This document shows positions 49,196-60,163 of a stretch of DNA of 64,000 nt, piece after piece. A model generated the notes under the pieces. The model made no database searches and was not told the origin of the DNA. It saw only the letters and a program-made list of their open reading frames with translations. Location: positions 32,895 through 96,894 of the forward strand of contig BQKZ01001420.1 of the NCBI GenBank assembly GCA_036244855.1, given 5' to 3'. This stretch comes from Temnopleurus reevesii (lineage: Eukaryota > Echinodermata > Echinoidea > Temnopleuroida > Temnopleuridae). Numbering within the stretch: position 1 is the stretch's first letter; each line of letters begins with the position of its first letter. The position numbers were made by a program, and so were the translations under genes.

Positions 49196-52100
49196 AAGCA
49201 CTTGACTATTCCCTACACATGTGTTGGGCTGGAACTAGTTATAAAAGTACTTTTAAAACTCACACTCTAGATAAAATAAGGAACGATAAGAGTTAACACA
49301 GTATACATTCATGAATGTATATAAATAGACGAACCTAAGGACAGACCTTGATAAATGGTTTTCCACCAAAAGGCGGTCATAAATCACAGTCATGTTCTGC
49401 GTGGTTACTGTGGTGACATGACGCGGGAATTGAGTATCGTCTGCGGGTTTCACCTGGATAAGGACGACGCAGTGGGCTTTGATCATGGTAATTGATGGGA
49501 GATGGAGGTCGATCAGGAAAATGATCAATGGTGTGGAAGACTGATGGAGCTCAACCTCGATTCCATGTGACGTTATTTGTCATTACGATTGGTCTGGATG
49601 TGTCATAGATGTGAATATGTTTCGATGTTATCCAGCAAAATCTTTCAGGGGAAGATCTCTTTAAAGAATCATAGGCCAATCATAAAGCGTTTTCTTTCGA
49701 AAGTGGTTATACCCAAAGCAGATAAGTTTTCTGAACAAAAACTTAATTAAAAGAAACGGGAGCATTATTAAAGTTATTTAGATAAAAGTCAGTTCCCCTT
49801 GCCCGTATCGTGAGTGTCAGCAGCCCCCAGGTTGAATCGTTTAGAATATCACTTGTATTTCATAGGGTAATATCATAGGGTAGTTCACAGCATCATACTC
49901 ATTAAGAAAGAGGAATGTCTGATAGCAGATTGAGGGAGAGGGATAGAGTTGCTTTGAAGAGGTGGAAAGATTACGAGAACACTTTTCCGCTTCAAAATGT
50001 GTTACTATCTACTTTAGATAATAATTCAAATTGGGTAAAATAATGACAATGGGTTTGTTTTTATCATTTCCCTTAATTTTCTACTTTTCTTCATACTCGA
50101 AATAACATTGTTAGTGTCGTGTTTGTTGCTTTTGTCATTGTAATTACTTCTGACGTAGATAATTTTCTCCTTTTTTGTCATCAATGACAAATATTTTGAC
50201 AAAGCATATTATTCAACCTGCTGATCATCCACATAACCGTTTGATATAGCAGTAACAGAAATTGTAAACACACAAAAATGTTCCACCCTGTTTAGGACTC
50301 AAATTTTGAAAATGCTATCTATAATGATAGAAATTGATATCGAATGCCTCCATACTTGTATCTACAATACATTTCTTTACATCAATAAGATACAAAGCTA
50401 TATATTTTTTTTCCATGTTCTTCGCCCCAGATAACGCCAATTAAGCTTGGGCAAATTGAAATAATGGGATTAGATTATCTTTATAACTTTGTAATCATAA
50501 GTGTTAATTAAAAATGGTCAAATTAATTCTGCAAGTCCACACAACAGTAAATTACTTGGCAATAGTATACTGTTTCCTCTTAAAATAGAATAGAATTTTG
50601 TATATTGATAACAAAATTAAACGAGTTTTAATTCCACCTCTGTCTCATTCATGCAGCTAACTTCACCAAATGGAGTGGTATTGAGCTGAATGATATTCGA
50701 GGTAAACCAAAAATAATTTTGTTTCGAGTGGCTTTTTTGTCCTTGTTTTGCATTTTGATAGATATAACCAGTTTGATATACCCTTGTTGCTTTATTATAT
50801 ACTTCCCTGGCATTTTTGATCGATTTGGTGCATTTTGGAGGACACTTACGACGTTCATGTATCCCAGCACTATCACATGAAAAGGATCTCGAATACAATT
50901 ATACTATAAATGCAGTATTCGCATTCGAACGGACATTACTTGAATGAAATTTCAGCGGCTATATTTCACTTCAGTATTCGGCGCAATTTAATTCACCAAC
51001 ATTGGAGTCGTAGATAGAATCAACAATATAACCAGCCCTTTCTAGATCAATAAAAGAGCGCTGAACGATTTCTTCAGTAAAACGTGATGCTGGAAATGGA
51101 CAGCAAAAATTATATATTACCCAGATATCCTCTTCCAATAACTTGCATATGTGTTCTCAGATATATAGATAAAAGTAGTTCAGTAAATATTGCTGCCTGA
51201 TTATACTCCTATTCCATTCTAGCCCTCTTTTCAATATGGGACAATCTCTATGTAACTATCATAATCTTTTCACTGTTTACAATCAAGCCACAAAGACAAT
51301 TAAAAAAAGGAGTAAAATGGGGGTATTTTAGCTTGAATAAATGGTACCTTTAAAATTTGTACTCGTGTAGATGTTTAAAGCACTTTATCATTTACCATAT
51401 TTTAATGTGTATTCTTGATGGTAACCGACACACTATCTTCATAACCCAGCTGTAACAAGATACAAGATACACATAATAGACGGTGGTTCAAGAGCATGTG
51501 CTTCATGAATATTTGACTCCTAAGTGATGAAAGAAAGCTCCCAATTCTCGTGACAAGAACGATAAGTGCCCTACAAAAATCTCGGCAACCATTATCAAGT
51601 GGAATAAATTGGGTCACAAAACATCGACAGTGTTTATGTTTCAACAAAGCTGACGTAATATTTAGGTAGAGGAACATTTCATAAATAAATCGTCCGCGTT
51701 TTCACAAAGTGACGGAAGCCAGAGGGTATTGTTACACGAAATGAGTTACAAAGCTATTGAAACGTGTCCTAGAATTAACACACTATTCGAAAGCATGCTC
51801 GTTGAGTTGGCGCTATGTCGGGATTTTTTTGTCTTCATGCAACAATATCCTTTGGCTCCCGTCACTTGGTGAAAATGCTGACGATATGTATGTGTAATAG
51901 TCGACAATGGCATAGATTAAGGTGGACTTACTTAAGTGAATAATGTGAGCGTGCTTGACGGAGACAAAAGCTGCTCATTAAAAAAGATGATATGATCAAA
52001 ATGTGGAATATTTGACTCGGATGCAATTTGAAATGTTTCCGATCAATGTAACATACTCGCATGCTTAATTGAAATATCTTTCGTGTTACAAATTTGGATG

Positions 52101-52904
52101 ATGAATATTATTCTAAATTGCAATCAAGCTTGCTCTCATTAAGTAATTCACGGGTCTGTATCCTTATTAGGAAATGTTATAATTTTTATTTTATTTTACT
52201 GATTTCTTATGAAGAAGCAATGTATAATATTTCAATATTAAATATACGAAATAGAAGCCATTTCACTTTCCTTTGGTACTATTTCATTCTTTTATTTGTA
52301 GGTAGAAGGGATACAAATTTGCTTGATTTTCCTTTTTTCAGCGCATTTGATCACGTACTCTAAAAAGGGCGCAATAATTCTCAAAACTATTATTGCATGC
52401 CTCCCAGAAAAAAAAAACATGGGTACTCTGCATGCAAATGTGACACGCCTATTCTTAATCGCCCTGATTTAAACTACATGTGTTTGTATTTTGTTTTTGC
52501 ATGTCACTGAAAGAAATAGCATGCTTTGTTTTGCATCTTACGGTTCCAACTTTGCAGTATTCGTACAATATTAATTATAACATCTGCATAAAACACTGTT
52601 TTCAAATTTTATAACGAGCATATTCTCAGAATTAATTAGAATACTCTTAGAATTGATGGTTGATAGGAGTGAGGGAAAGGGGGTGACGGTTTTAAAGGGG
52701 TGGGTAGATTATGTCGCTTGTTACTGTAAAGTGTGTTAAGATCTACTGCAGATAATACTTTCAAGCTATATTACACATCTGGAAATCAGATAACACTTAA
52801 GTAAACTCATGATATCCTTTTGAGTGTAAGACAAGAATTTAAAATTGAGAGAGGGATAAAGAGATGGAGAAAGAAAGAGAGAGGGGCAGAATAATTAGAA
52901 AAAG

Positions 52905-52990
52905 AAGAAGAAGATGACGATGATGATGATAATGATGATGATGATGATAATGATGATGATAATGATAATAATGAAAATGATGATGATGTT
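52905..52990. repeat. (GAT)n microsatellite
   Basis: GAT/AAT repeats preceded by a GAA run. One plus frame would encode an Asp/Asn-rich peptide, but no splice sites frame it and a stop follows at 53031-53033. Confidence 0.85.
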
Positions 52991-53438
52991 GATGATGTCA
53001 CTCCTGTATCCTTATGCGCACATGTGCTGTAACGTATTTGTTATGTTAACTATGTTTTGTGGACGGTAAAAGAAACTGAATTGAATGAATGATTGAATGG
53101 AGGGAAGGTTGGTAGGGAATATGAAAAATGGTGGAAGAATTGCTGCTTTGGGATACTTTAAAATTCATTTTGGATGTCTGAGTATGTTGTGAATTTCGAT
53201 TGAGTATTTAAAGGCCCTTTTAGCTAAAGAAAAAAAAAAAAAAAACCCGAACGCGGAGGGAGTTGTGTCAACACAATTTTCAAGTTTTCAACGGCCCATA
53301 AAAGACGAGCGTAATAACAATACCAGTGCCGAATCAGACTTTTCGTTTTGATGTGTTTTAACTCTAAAGCATCAAACGCCAATGGAATAAGTTTGATTAA
53401 TATTTGGTGTTGTTGTTAAGCTTTTCTGGGTTGTTTAT

Positions 53439-53587
53439 CATAAAGATGTGCGCAGACCTACGCACGACTGTACGAACGACTAGTGACCCTTCTCGCTTCT
53501 TAATAATAAATACTATCGCTGAACCGCACTGAAGAAAGGGTCATCAATCGAACAGTCGTACATAGATGTATACGCACACCTTTACGA
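53439..53587. mobile_element. MITE-like inverted-repeat element
   Basis: The arms TCATAAAGATGTGCGCAGAC... and ...GTATACGCACACCTTTACGA are inverted copies over roughly 45 bases with several mismatches (also CGACTGTACGAACGACTAGT against the complement of the right side). The element is about 150 bp with an AT-rich loop and no coding capacity. It shares the 'tatacgcac' element with 3810-3984, perhaps by relation. Confidence 0.65.
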
Positions 53588-53795
53588 CACTCATCCTGCG
53601 TTTTGGGGTTTGGGAAGAAAGTTTTTTTTCCTATGGGAAGAATGTTTAAATTCTAACGAGATTATAATGGACCACAATCATGACGATGGACTAAATTAGA
53701 CAATTTATACCATATTGCATGAATAACTTCAACTTTTGAATTTTTGATATTGTATTAACTCTTATCGAACCTTTTCTGTCTTTCTCCTATCTCAG

Positions 53796-53839
53796 ATGTG
53801 GTGCTCGGCAAGGCAGGCAAAAGCAAGGTAGTTAAAAAG
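53796..53839 (+). CDS. Exon: acidic protein, small linker exon
   Basis: A 44-base exon with acceptor 'tttctcctatctcag' and donor GTGAGA (53840). It needs one base from upstream (phase 1) and ends in phase 0, reading D-VVLGKAGKSKVVKK. Either the 30241 or the 37580 exon end supplies the missing G. The peptide is basic and would follow directly after the hydrophobic segment in the short form. Its small size makes it easy to miss, but both splice sites and the phase fit support it. Confidence 0.65.
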
Positions 53840-54594
53840 GTGAGAAAATACTTATTTCAAACATTATATTCGAAATAAAATGGCATCGAGTTTATATCAT
53901 CCTTAATAAAACTTTAAAAGACATATATGTTGAAAATATGATGTAATTTAATCTACAATAGACACCAATCAACTAATAAGAGAATGGCAAGTATAATAAG
54001 ACTTGAAATTCTAAATTGTAGATTAGATTGTCAACATATCAGTAGACCGTATCCCTTTCGTTGATACAACGTATAGCTGGCAGCTGTCTTCATATTACTT
54101 TGTTTAAAGACCATCTTCTTCTTCTTCTTCTTTTCCTTTTCTTATACTTCTTTTTCAATATCATCATAATTTTCTTTCTCATTTCCGTACTCCCCATTTG
54201 CTTACACATTACATGCTTTAAAAAGGGTTATCTATGTTAAGGCATAAGGGTCAACTTGAGGCCGTTACATAAAACTTTTTGCACTAAAAAATCAGGCTAA
54301 CTTTTTACTAAAGCTTTTCCTTCTGTAAAAGTTTATGGCAATAGTACGTTTTGCAGAGTTTTCGTTTTTATTTAATATAGCAGAGTTTTATATGGAAAAA
54401 TGTTTGATGCAATGGGCCCCAGATCCTAAGATTTTTACAAACCTTTGAAATCATTAATTCTGATTGGGTAAGAGTAATCACCAATGGTATGAGATGAAAC
54501 AACACGTAGATTAAATAAGAGCAATATATGCTATTGCGCTCCTGAGTTTATTTAATGAGATCAATGATGGTTTTACTCTCCTTTTGCTTTATAG
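53840..54594 (+). other. Intron
   Basis: Bounded by GTGAGA and TATAG. Contains a short (CTT)n run near 54113-54132 and otherwise nothing notable. Confidence 0.65.
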
Positions 54595-55038
54595 GATGCC
54601 TTGGAAGCAGACCCTCTGGTTCAGGATCTCAATGACTTAGCTGCAATCAAGAGTAAATCAACGAAAAAGACCACCAAAGAAGACGCGACACAGAAAAAGC
54701 TCCACAAAGCCTCATCAAAGTACAAAGCACCGGTAGACGATGACGACGACGATGGCGGCACGGTGTCCAAGAGCTCAAAGAAGGCGAAATCGAAGGCGAC
54801 GTTGAAGAAGCAAAAGGCAGAAGAAGAGGAAAAGAAGAAAAAGATGGAGGAGGAAGCAGAGAGTGACTCTGATGACGAAACGGATGATGATAGCGACACC
54901 GATTCGGACGATGAAGATAAAAAGGCGAAGGAAGAATCCGATTCAGACTCAGACTCAGACTCAGATTCTTCGAGCGATGAAGATGACGACGACGATGCAG
55001 AAGAAAGAGAAACAATTATTAATAAACTTTTAAGCATG
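54595..55038 (+). CDS. Exon: Lys-rich then Asp/Ser-rich segment
   Basis: 148 codons, phase 0 at both ends, acceptor 'tttgctttatag' and donor GTAAGA (55039). The order of segments is: DALEADPLVQDLNDLAAIKS (ordered-looking, acidic-hydrophobic), a Lys/Thr-rich part (STKKTTKEDATQKKLHKAS), an Asp run, a KKAKSKATLKKQKAEEEEKK helix, then ESDSDDETDDDSDTDSDD and repeated SD ending in ERETIINKLLSM. Many Ser sit before Asp or Glu, as in casein-kinase or Fam20C targets. The minus-strand open frames over it are shadows of the repeat codons. Function is unknown; the composition resembles acidic phosphoproteins. Confidence 0.85.
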
Positions 55039-55454
55039 GTAAGATATTCTCTCCCATATGTAAACGTATTTTATTTCGAACAAGTTCAAGACTCCCGCTG
55101 AATTAGTTTAACTAGAAAACATTATCTTTTTAATAATAAATCAAGCCACCAAGTTAATTTAATAATTTATATCTTTGTCATAATTGAATTCACTTCTAAG
55201 AAAATCATCTACAATGTGAGCAGTATTTATCCTATAATATACATGAAATGCATGATTGCGATCTCGTGATTTGTACTTTACGACGCATTTTTCTCGTTTT
55301 TGAAAATATCTTGCTCCAAACCACTAAGCCAGATAACTACGTAATTAGGAATGATGTAAATAATGTATGTAAGAAGTTTGAACATGGTTTAAATTTCCCC
55401 ATTTCTGAGAACCACAATCGACACTGTAACTACTTTTTGTTCCCTTGTCTACAG
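55039..55454 (+). other. Intron
   Basis: Bounded by GTAAGA and CTACAG. The open frame of the next exon extends into it by chance from an upstream ATG (55248), but the pyrimidine-rich acceptor and the change in composition place the exon start at 55455. Confidence 0.7.
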
Positions 55455-56217
55455 GTACAATCTATTATACCCAAACCTGCTAAATTCAAGAGCAGGTCCT
55501 ATTACACAAAGGACCAAAGCCACGATGACGACGATAGCGATGACAGCGACACCGACACCGACACGGATAGCGAGAGCGACGACGATCCTCCACTTAAATT
55601 CCAAAAGGCAGTGAAGCAATCAAAGCAGCCCAAATCGCAAAAGGAAAAATCATCAGGCAAAAAGACTGTTGAAGACGACTCTGATTCGGATAGCGACAGC
55701 GATGATGACAACGAATCCGACACAGATGATTCAGAGAGCGATACCGATAGTGATACAGAGAGCGACACGGACACAGATGATACGGACGATGATAGCGATT
55801 CTGACAGCGATGATGATAAGGTAAAAACGAAATCAAAATCGAGTAAATCGGCGAAGAAACCGGCATCAATGGCTGCCGAGTCCGAGAGCGAGAGCGATAG
55901 TGATTCGGACAGTGATAGTGATGACACGTCAGATGATGAAGACGATGATGACAGTGATACAGATAGCGATGATACGTCCGATGAGGAAGGCGAATCCAGC
56001 GATGATTCCGACTCTGACAGCGACAGCGACACCGATAGTGACACTGAAAGTGACACAGACACTGATGACACGGATGAAGACAGCAGTTCGGATAGCGATG
56101 ATGACAAGGATACGGATGATGATAGCGACTCTGACTCTGATGAAGAGGAGGAAGATACGATGGAGAGCCTCGTCAACGAACTCGTTTCACAGCTTCAAAA
56201 GTACAAGCAAAAATCTG
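55455..56217 (+). CDS. Exon: DSD-repeat acidic domain
   Basis: 254 full codons plus one base, acceptor 'ccttgtctacag', donor GTAAGG (56218). It opens with VQSIIPKPAKFKSRSYYTKD, then alternates long Asp/Ser/Thr/Glu blocks with Lys-rich spacers (KQSKQPKSQKEKSSGKK and KVKTKSKSSKSAKKPAS). A block of about 29 residues (SDTDSDTESDTDTDDT...) occurs twice, at 55731-55820 and 56022-56108. The copies use many different Ser and Asp codons. The end, MESLVNELVSQLQKYKQKSG, is helical. The content is of the phosphophoryn/starmaker kind, which need not mean common descent. Confidence 0.88.
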
Positions 56218-56650
56218 GTAAGGCTTTGCTTCAGTTTTAGTGTCTTAAAATAGTTATTCCTGATTCATTTTTAATGGATAAGACACGCCCTTTAAGGGGA
56301 AATCAGAAAGTAAAATCCACTCACCCATCGCCCCAAACATGACCTATCAAAATTCATACTTCCATGGTTTCAAAAAACAAATTACCCCTTGATGCCATCA
56401 CTCGATATGCAAAATGCAAGAAAATACGATTTTTATGATAATATGCATTACTTGTTATCACAATAAAACATTTTATAATCATTTTACCACTAATAACAGT
56501 GTCATTGTTGTACCTTTGAGAAACATACACCACGTTCACCTTTAAAGGGTATCTGAGGTCAAAAAATATAATTTGTATATCACTCAGACAAGTACATGTA
56601 ATTAACCCAAGATAACTTTGTCCGACACGATATGGATTACGGCACTAGAG

Positions 56651-56777
56651 CCCCGGTCACATAGGGCCCCGGAAGCAACACGATTCATCCCGACTCTTTG
56701 TTAATTCACAGATAACTGCATCAGAACAACGAGTCGAGGGTGAATCCTGTTGCTTCCGGGGTTCTGTGTGACCGGGG
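56651..56777. mobile_element. MITE-like element with long inverted arms
   Basis: Arms of about 47 bases. CCCCGGTCACATAGGGCCCC and the following GGAAGCAACACGATTCATCC face the inverted copy ending in GTGTGACCGGGG. The loop carries 'tttgttaattcacagataac'. The element is far more GC-rich than the intron around it. It shares CAACAC, ACGATTC and CTTTGTTA with the element at 63120-63239, so the two may belong to one family. Confidence 0.8.
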
Positions 56778-56798
56778 TTTTATGGAGCTAGAAGCAAA

Positions 56799-56882
56799 GA
56801 AACGTCTCGTTCACGATCGACGCACGGAGCCTTATCCCGAATGAGGCTCCGTGCATGGCTTTGTGAATTCGTGCGCGTTTTC
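56799..56882. repeat. Second hairpin next to the MITE
   Basis: An inner perfect stem GCACGGAGCCT (56822-56832) / AGGCTCCGTGC (56844-56854) is extended by weakly matching outer arms (GAAACG... and ...CGCGTTTTC). It may be a second small inverted-repeat element. Confidence 0.5.
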
Positions 56883-57365
56883 ATGTATTCCAGGGCCCCA
56901 TGGAAGACCAAACTTTTTTTTTAATACGTTACCTTGGTAAAACGTGAATAAATAAATAAATGAATTAATAAATGGAGAAATGATTATGCTGGAGAGGGAA
57001 AAAATATATACATAAATCTAAGGATTGATTTTGTAATATTATAACACTCACAGACCTTGAATAATTAATTTTCAATCCAAGGAAAATGTTTTTAAAACCA
57101 TCCTTCAGAATGTTCATCCTTTAACGTGTGTTTAAAATTGGTGGACAGAGGCTTATAGATTGGGAAACAGGTGCACACAAAAGATGCACACTGTACTTCT
57201 ATCGTCCACAAGCCCTCAACCACTAATATCGAAAACCTAGTGTAGTCTGCTTTTAAAAAGTCGAATTCTAAACCCTTTTTTCATTCTGGCGGTGTAATAA
57301 CTCTCCGATTTCCAAACATAGTCACCAGTATTCCTTTTAAAATGATTTCTCATGTTTTCTCTCAG

Positions 57366-57478
57366 GTAAATCATCGAGTAAAAAGAGCAAGAAACCAGCA
57401 TCAAAGGAAGATTCAGATGACGTCGAACAAGAACTAGCCAGGATTGCCAAGCAACTCAAGAAATTAAAACGAAAATGA
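57366..57478 (+). CDS. Terminal exon of the acidic protein
   Basis: Acceptor 'catgttttctctcag'. It completes a Gly codon from the previous exon and encodes 36 more residues before TGA at 57476-57478. The segments are a basic KSSSKKSKKPASKED stretch, then DSDDVEQELARIAKQLKKLKRK, an amphipathic, possibly coiled-coil helix with a basic end. The short form of the protein (start at 37481) would be about 487 residues. The long form (start at 7211) would be about 742. Confidence 0.82.
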
Positions 57479-57605
57479 GCAGGAAGTTGATCTACCTGAC
57501 AACAAGAATCTCTACGTCACTAGTGTTCCCTCTAAATATGATAGAGTGGAGAAATTATACCCCACAAAGAGTGACCCCCTAATTGAAAGTAGCATATCTT
57601 TATAA

Positions 57606-58436
57606 CAGGAAAAAAACAAAAAATAAAATTAAAAGAAAAAATTAAAAAAAAAATAAATAAAACAAATATAAAAAAAAAAAAAAAAAAAATAATTAAAAAA
57701 AAAATAAAAAAAAAAAAAAAAAAAAAAATAAAAAGTAAAAAAAGACAAAATGAAAATAAAAAAAAACAAAAAAAAAAAAAATAAATAAAAAATAATACAA
57801 AACTACAAAACAACAAACACAAAATAAAATAATAAAAAAAAAGAAAATAAAAAAATAATATAAAAAAAGAAAAATAAAAAAAAGAAAAAAAAAAAATTAT
57901 AAGAAACAAAAAGAAAAAAAAAAAAAACAACAAAAAAAAAAAAAAACAAAATAAAAAAAGAATTAAAAAAAAAAAAAAAAAAAAGACAAACAAAAAATAA
58001 AGAATAAAATAATAAAAATAAAAAAGAAAAAACTAAAAAATAAAAAGAAAAAAAAAAAAAGATAAAAAAAATAAAAAAAAAGATAAATAAAACAAAAAAA
58101 CAAAAAAAAATTAAAAAAATATTAAAAAAAATAAAAACTTAAAAAAATTAAAAAAGAAAAAAAAAAAAAACGAAAAACAAAAATATAAAATAAATAATAA
58201 ATAAATATTAGAAAAAAGATAAAAAAAAAAAAAAAAAAACAATACATAAAAATAAAAAAAAAAAAAAAAAAATAAAAAAATAAACAAAATTAAAAAAAAG
58301 GGAAAATAAAATTTATATATGTATTTATAAAAAAAAAAACTATAAAAAAACACTAAAAAAAGTGAAAAATAAAAAAGAAAAATATATAAAAAAAAAAAAA
58401 AAAAAAAAATATATAAAAAAAGTAATAAAAATAACT
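57606..58436 (+). repeat. Extremely A-rich tract
   Basis: About 830 bases made almost only of A with scattered T, C and G, beginning about 130 bases after the stop codon. Many AATAAA strings occur, so any of them could act as the poly(A) signal of the gene. The Phe-rich minus-strand open frames are shadows. There is no clear repeat unit. Confidence 0.9.
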
Positions 58437-58851
58437 CCACAAAAATGGAAAAAAATTGCTTTGTGGTCTGGCTGTCTCTTTTGACTGAAAATTATCTCCA
58501 GAAAAATACTCATTACTCACTTAATTACTTATTCCAAAGTGGTTAACAAGAGTGAGGAGCGTAGAGAGAGAAATTACATTCTGTTACATTTCGAATGCAT
58601 ACCATAAAAAAACGTGATGCTATGTACACGTTTTGTAGTGTCCCATTGGAAACCTAAGGTATTATTATTAGAGCACATATAATAACGGTTTGTAAGAGTA
58701 AGGTTAAAGTTGTAAAATGGAATCAAATATAACGAGATCAAGGGAATGTATCATGAAATATTTAATTAAACTTTAATACAATAAATATTTATTGTAAGTC
58801 CAGAGCAATTTGTGTATGATAGAGATACGATTAATAGTAAAAAAAAAACCA

Positions 58852-58860
58852 AATAAATAA

Positions 58861-58891
<31 letters not shown>

Positions 58892-58893
58892 AT
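58852..58893. repeat. (AAAT)n microsatellite
   Basis: A nearly pure AAAT/AATA tetranucleotide array. Confidence 0.9.
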
Positions 58894-60065
58894 ATTAATT
58901 ACATCTCTTCATGTTACAGGCCCTTGTACTGGTATCTTTTACAACTCATATGGGATGTTTTCTACTTCCAATAGAATGGCGTTTGATTTAAAGCCCCCAT
59001 AGCCATGATAGCTTCTTGGAGTATGAAATACTGCTGTTATGTTCAGCCAGCATCCGATGATAAAACCACTTAGCAAATGTAAGAGGTATGAAGACCGATA
59101 TCACAATTTTTTTTAATTATGTTAATGCGGCTGACTACGGAAAACCAAGAGTTCATAACCAAGAGTGACAATTACGTAAGACCCTGATACCAAAGGAAGG
59201 TAATCTCTGCAAAACAGACTTGGCACATTTTCATTAAAAAATTGATGACCAGAACATATACCGTAGTCTCTGACTCAGTGTGTTGAAAGAAAGTTGCAAA
59301 ACTTCTAAAACAACTCTGAATGAATGGCTGTTTGCCATCTTGAAAAGTAGGTATGAAATGATTGATTTATATACTTGCAGGCAAATTTCTAACACTACGA
59401 ACACTTTTGTATTCTGAAACATGCACTTATGTGTAGTTTATTCGTTTGACCCATATGGAAATGTTTAGAGTTTACAAACGTATTTCATATGAACATTTAA
59501 ATATTCAAGATGTTGTGTATCTTCAGAAAATTGTATTCTGAATCTGCAAGCAGGTTCAATCAAATCTAATGTACAGTGCATTCTGATTGCAAGTTCCAAA
59601 CTATATCAACTTATTTTGGGACTTGCAAAAGTCACTGGAACAACTGTGAAATGTTGTAAATATTTTTACAATCTATTTTCACGTTGTTTTGTATATTTGT
59701 ATCTTTGTAATTAGTTATGATATAAGTTTCTTTCATCCATCAAGTATGCACATGTGCTGTTTACGAGACTGCTTGGACCCGCCTACAGTCTTGACAGGAC
59801 TTTCACACAACACCTAGGGACCTTTTTGTCAGCTTATATACTTGATGAAAATGGTGTGTGACCATAGGCTTAATAGGTGTTTTATTTGACACGAGGGTAA
59901 CTACTTATAAGTGCAAGCCCTATAAACAAAACAAAAAAAACAACTTATAATGGCCTGGCATATGGATGTATAAATGCACTAACACGATATAAACTAGTTT
60001 CGAAAAATAAAGTCTAACGCAAATTGAATGGTCATTTGAAATGATATGCAGATCAGAAAAAGCTT

Positions 60066-60163
60066 GCGATTGTTGTGTCCGAACAGTTGAATACACGGCG
60101 TACGGTTCTTTTGTCTGTGGCCCACTTAACATTTCGGAAATAGTTTTCACTATAGTGTTCGTG
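60066..60163 (+). repeat. Dispersed repeat, copy 2 of 2
   Basis: Diverged copy of 17592-17683 in the same orientation, with the same order of shared segments. Confidence 0.7.

Larger units (their letters stand above)
37581..53795 (+). other. Long presumed intron, rich in structured repeats
   Basis: About 16.2 kb with no supported exon. It holds the duplicated block with a SINE (39990-41510), a 559-base N gap (41918-42476), an inverted-repeat element (44487-44793), a 1.3 kb palindrome (46958-48288), the orientation-switching array (48415-49195), a GAT repeat (52905-52990) and an inverted-repeat element (53439-53587). Confidence 0.45.
56218..57365 (+). other. Last intron with two hairpin elements
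   Basis: Bounded by GTAAGG and CTCAG. It contains the inverted-repeat elements at 56651-56777 and 56799-56882; the rest is AT-rich and unremarkable. Confidence 0.65.

Noticed and set aside
52905..53033. Asp/Asn-rich frame as a further acidic exon
   Set aside because: It is a GAT microsatellite without an acceptor in frame, and it ends in a stop rather than a donor.
54621..56176. Ser-rich minus-strand frames opposite the acidic exons
   Set aside because: Mirror images of GAT/GAC and TCN/AGY codons. The plus strand has the splice sites and the phase agreement.
57532..58440. Phe-rich minus-strand frames
   Set aside because: Produced by the A-rich tract.
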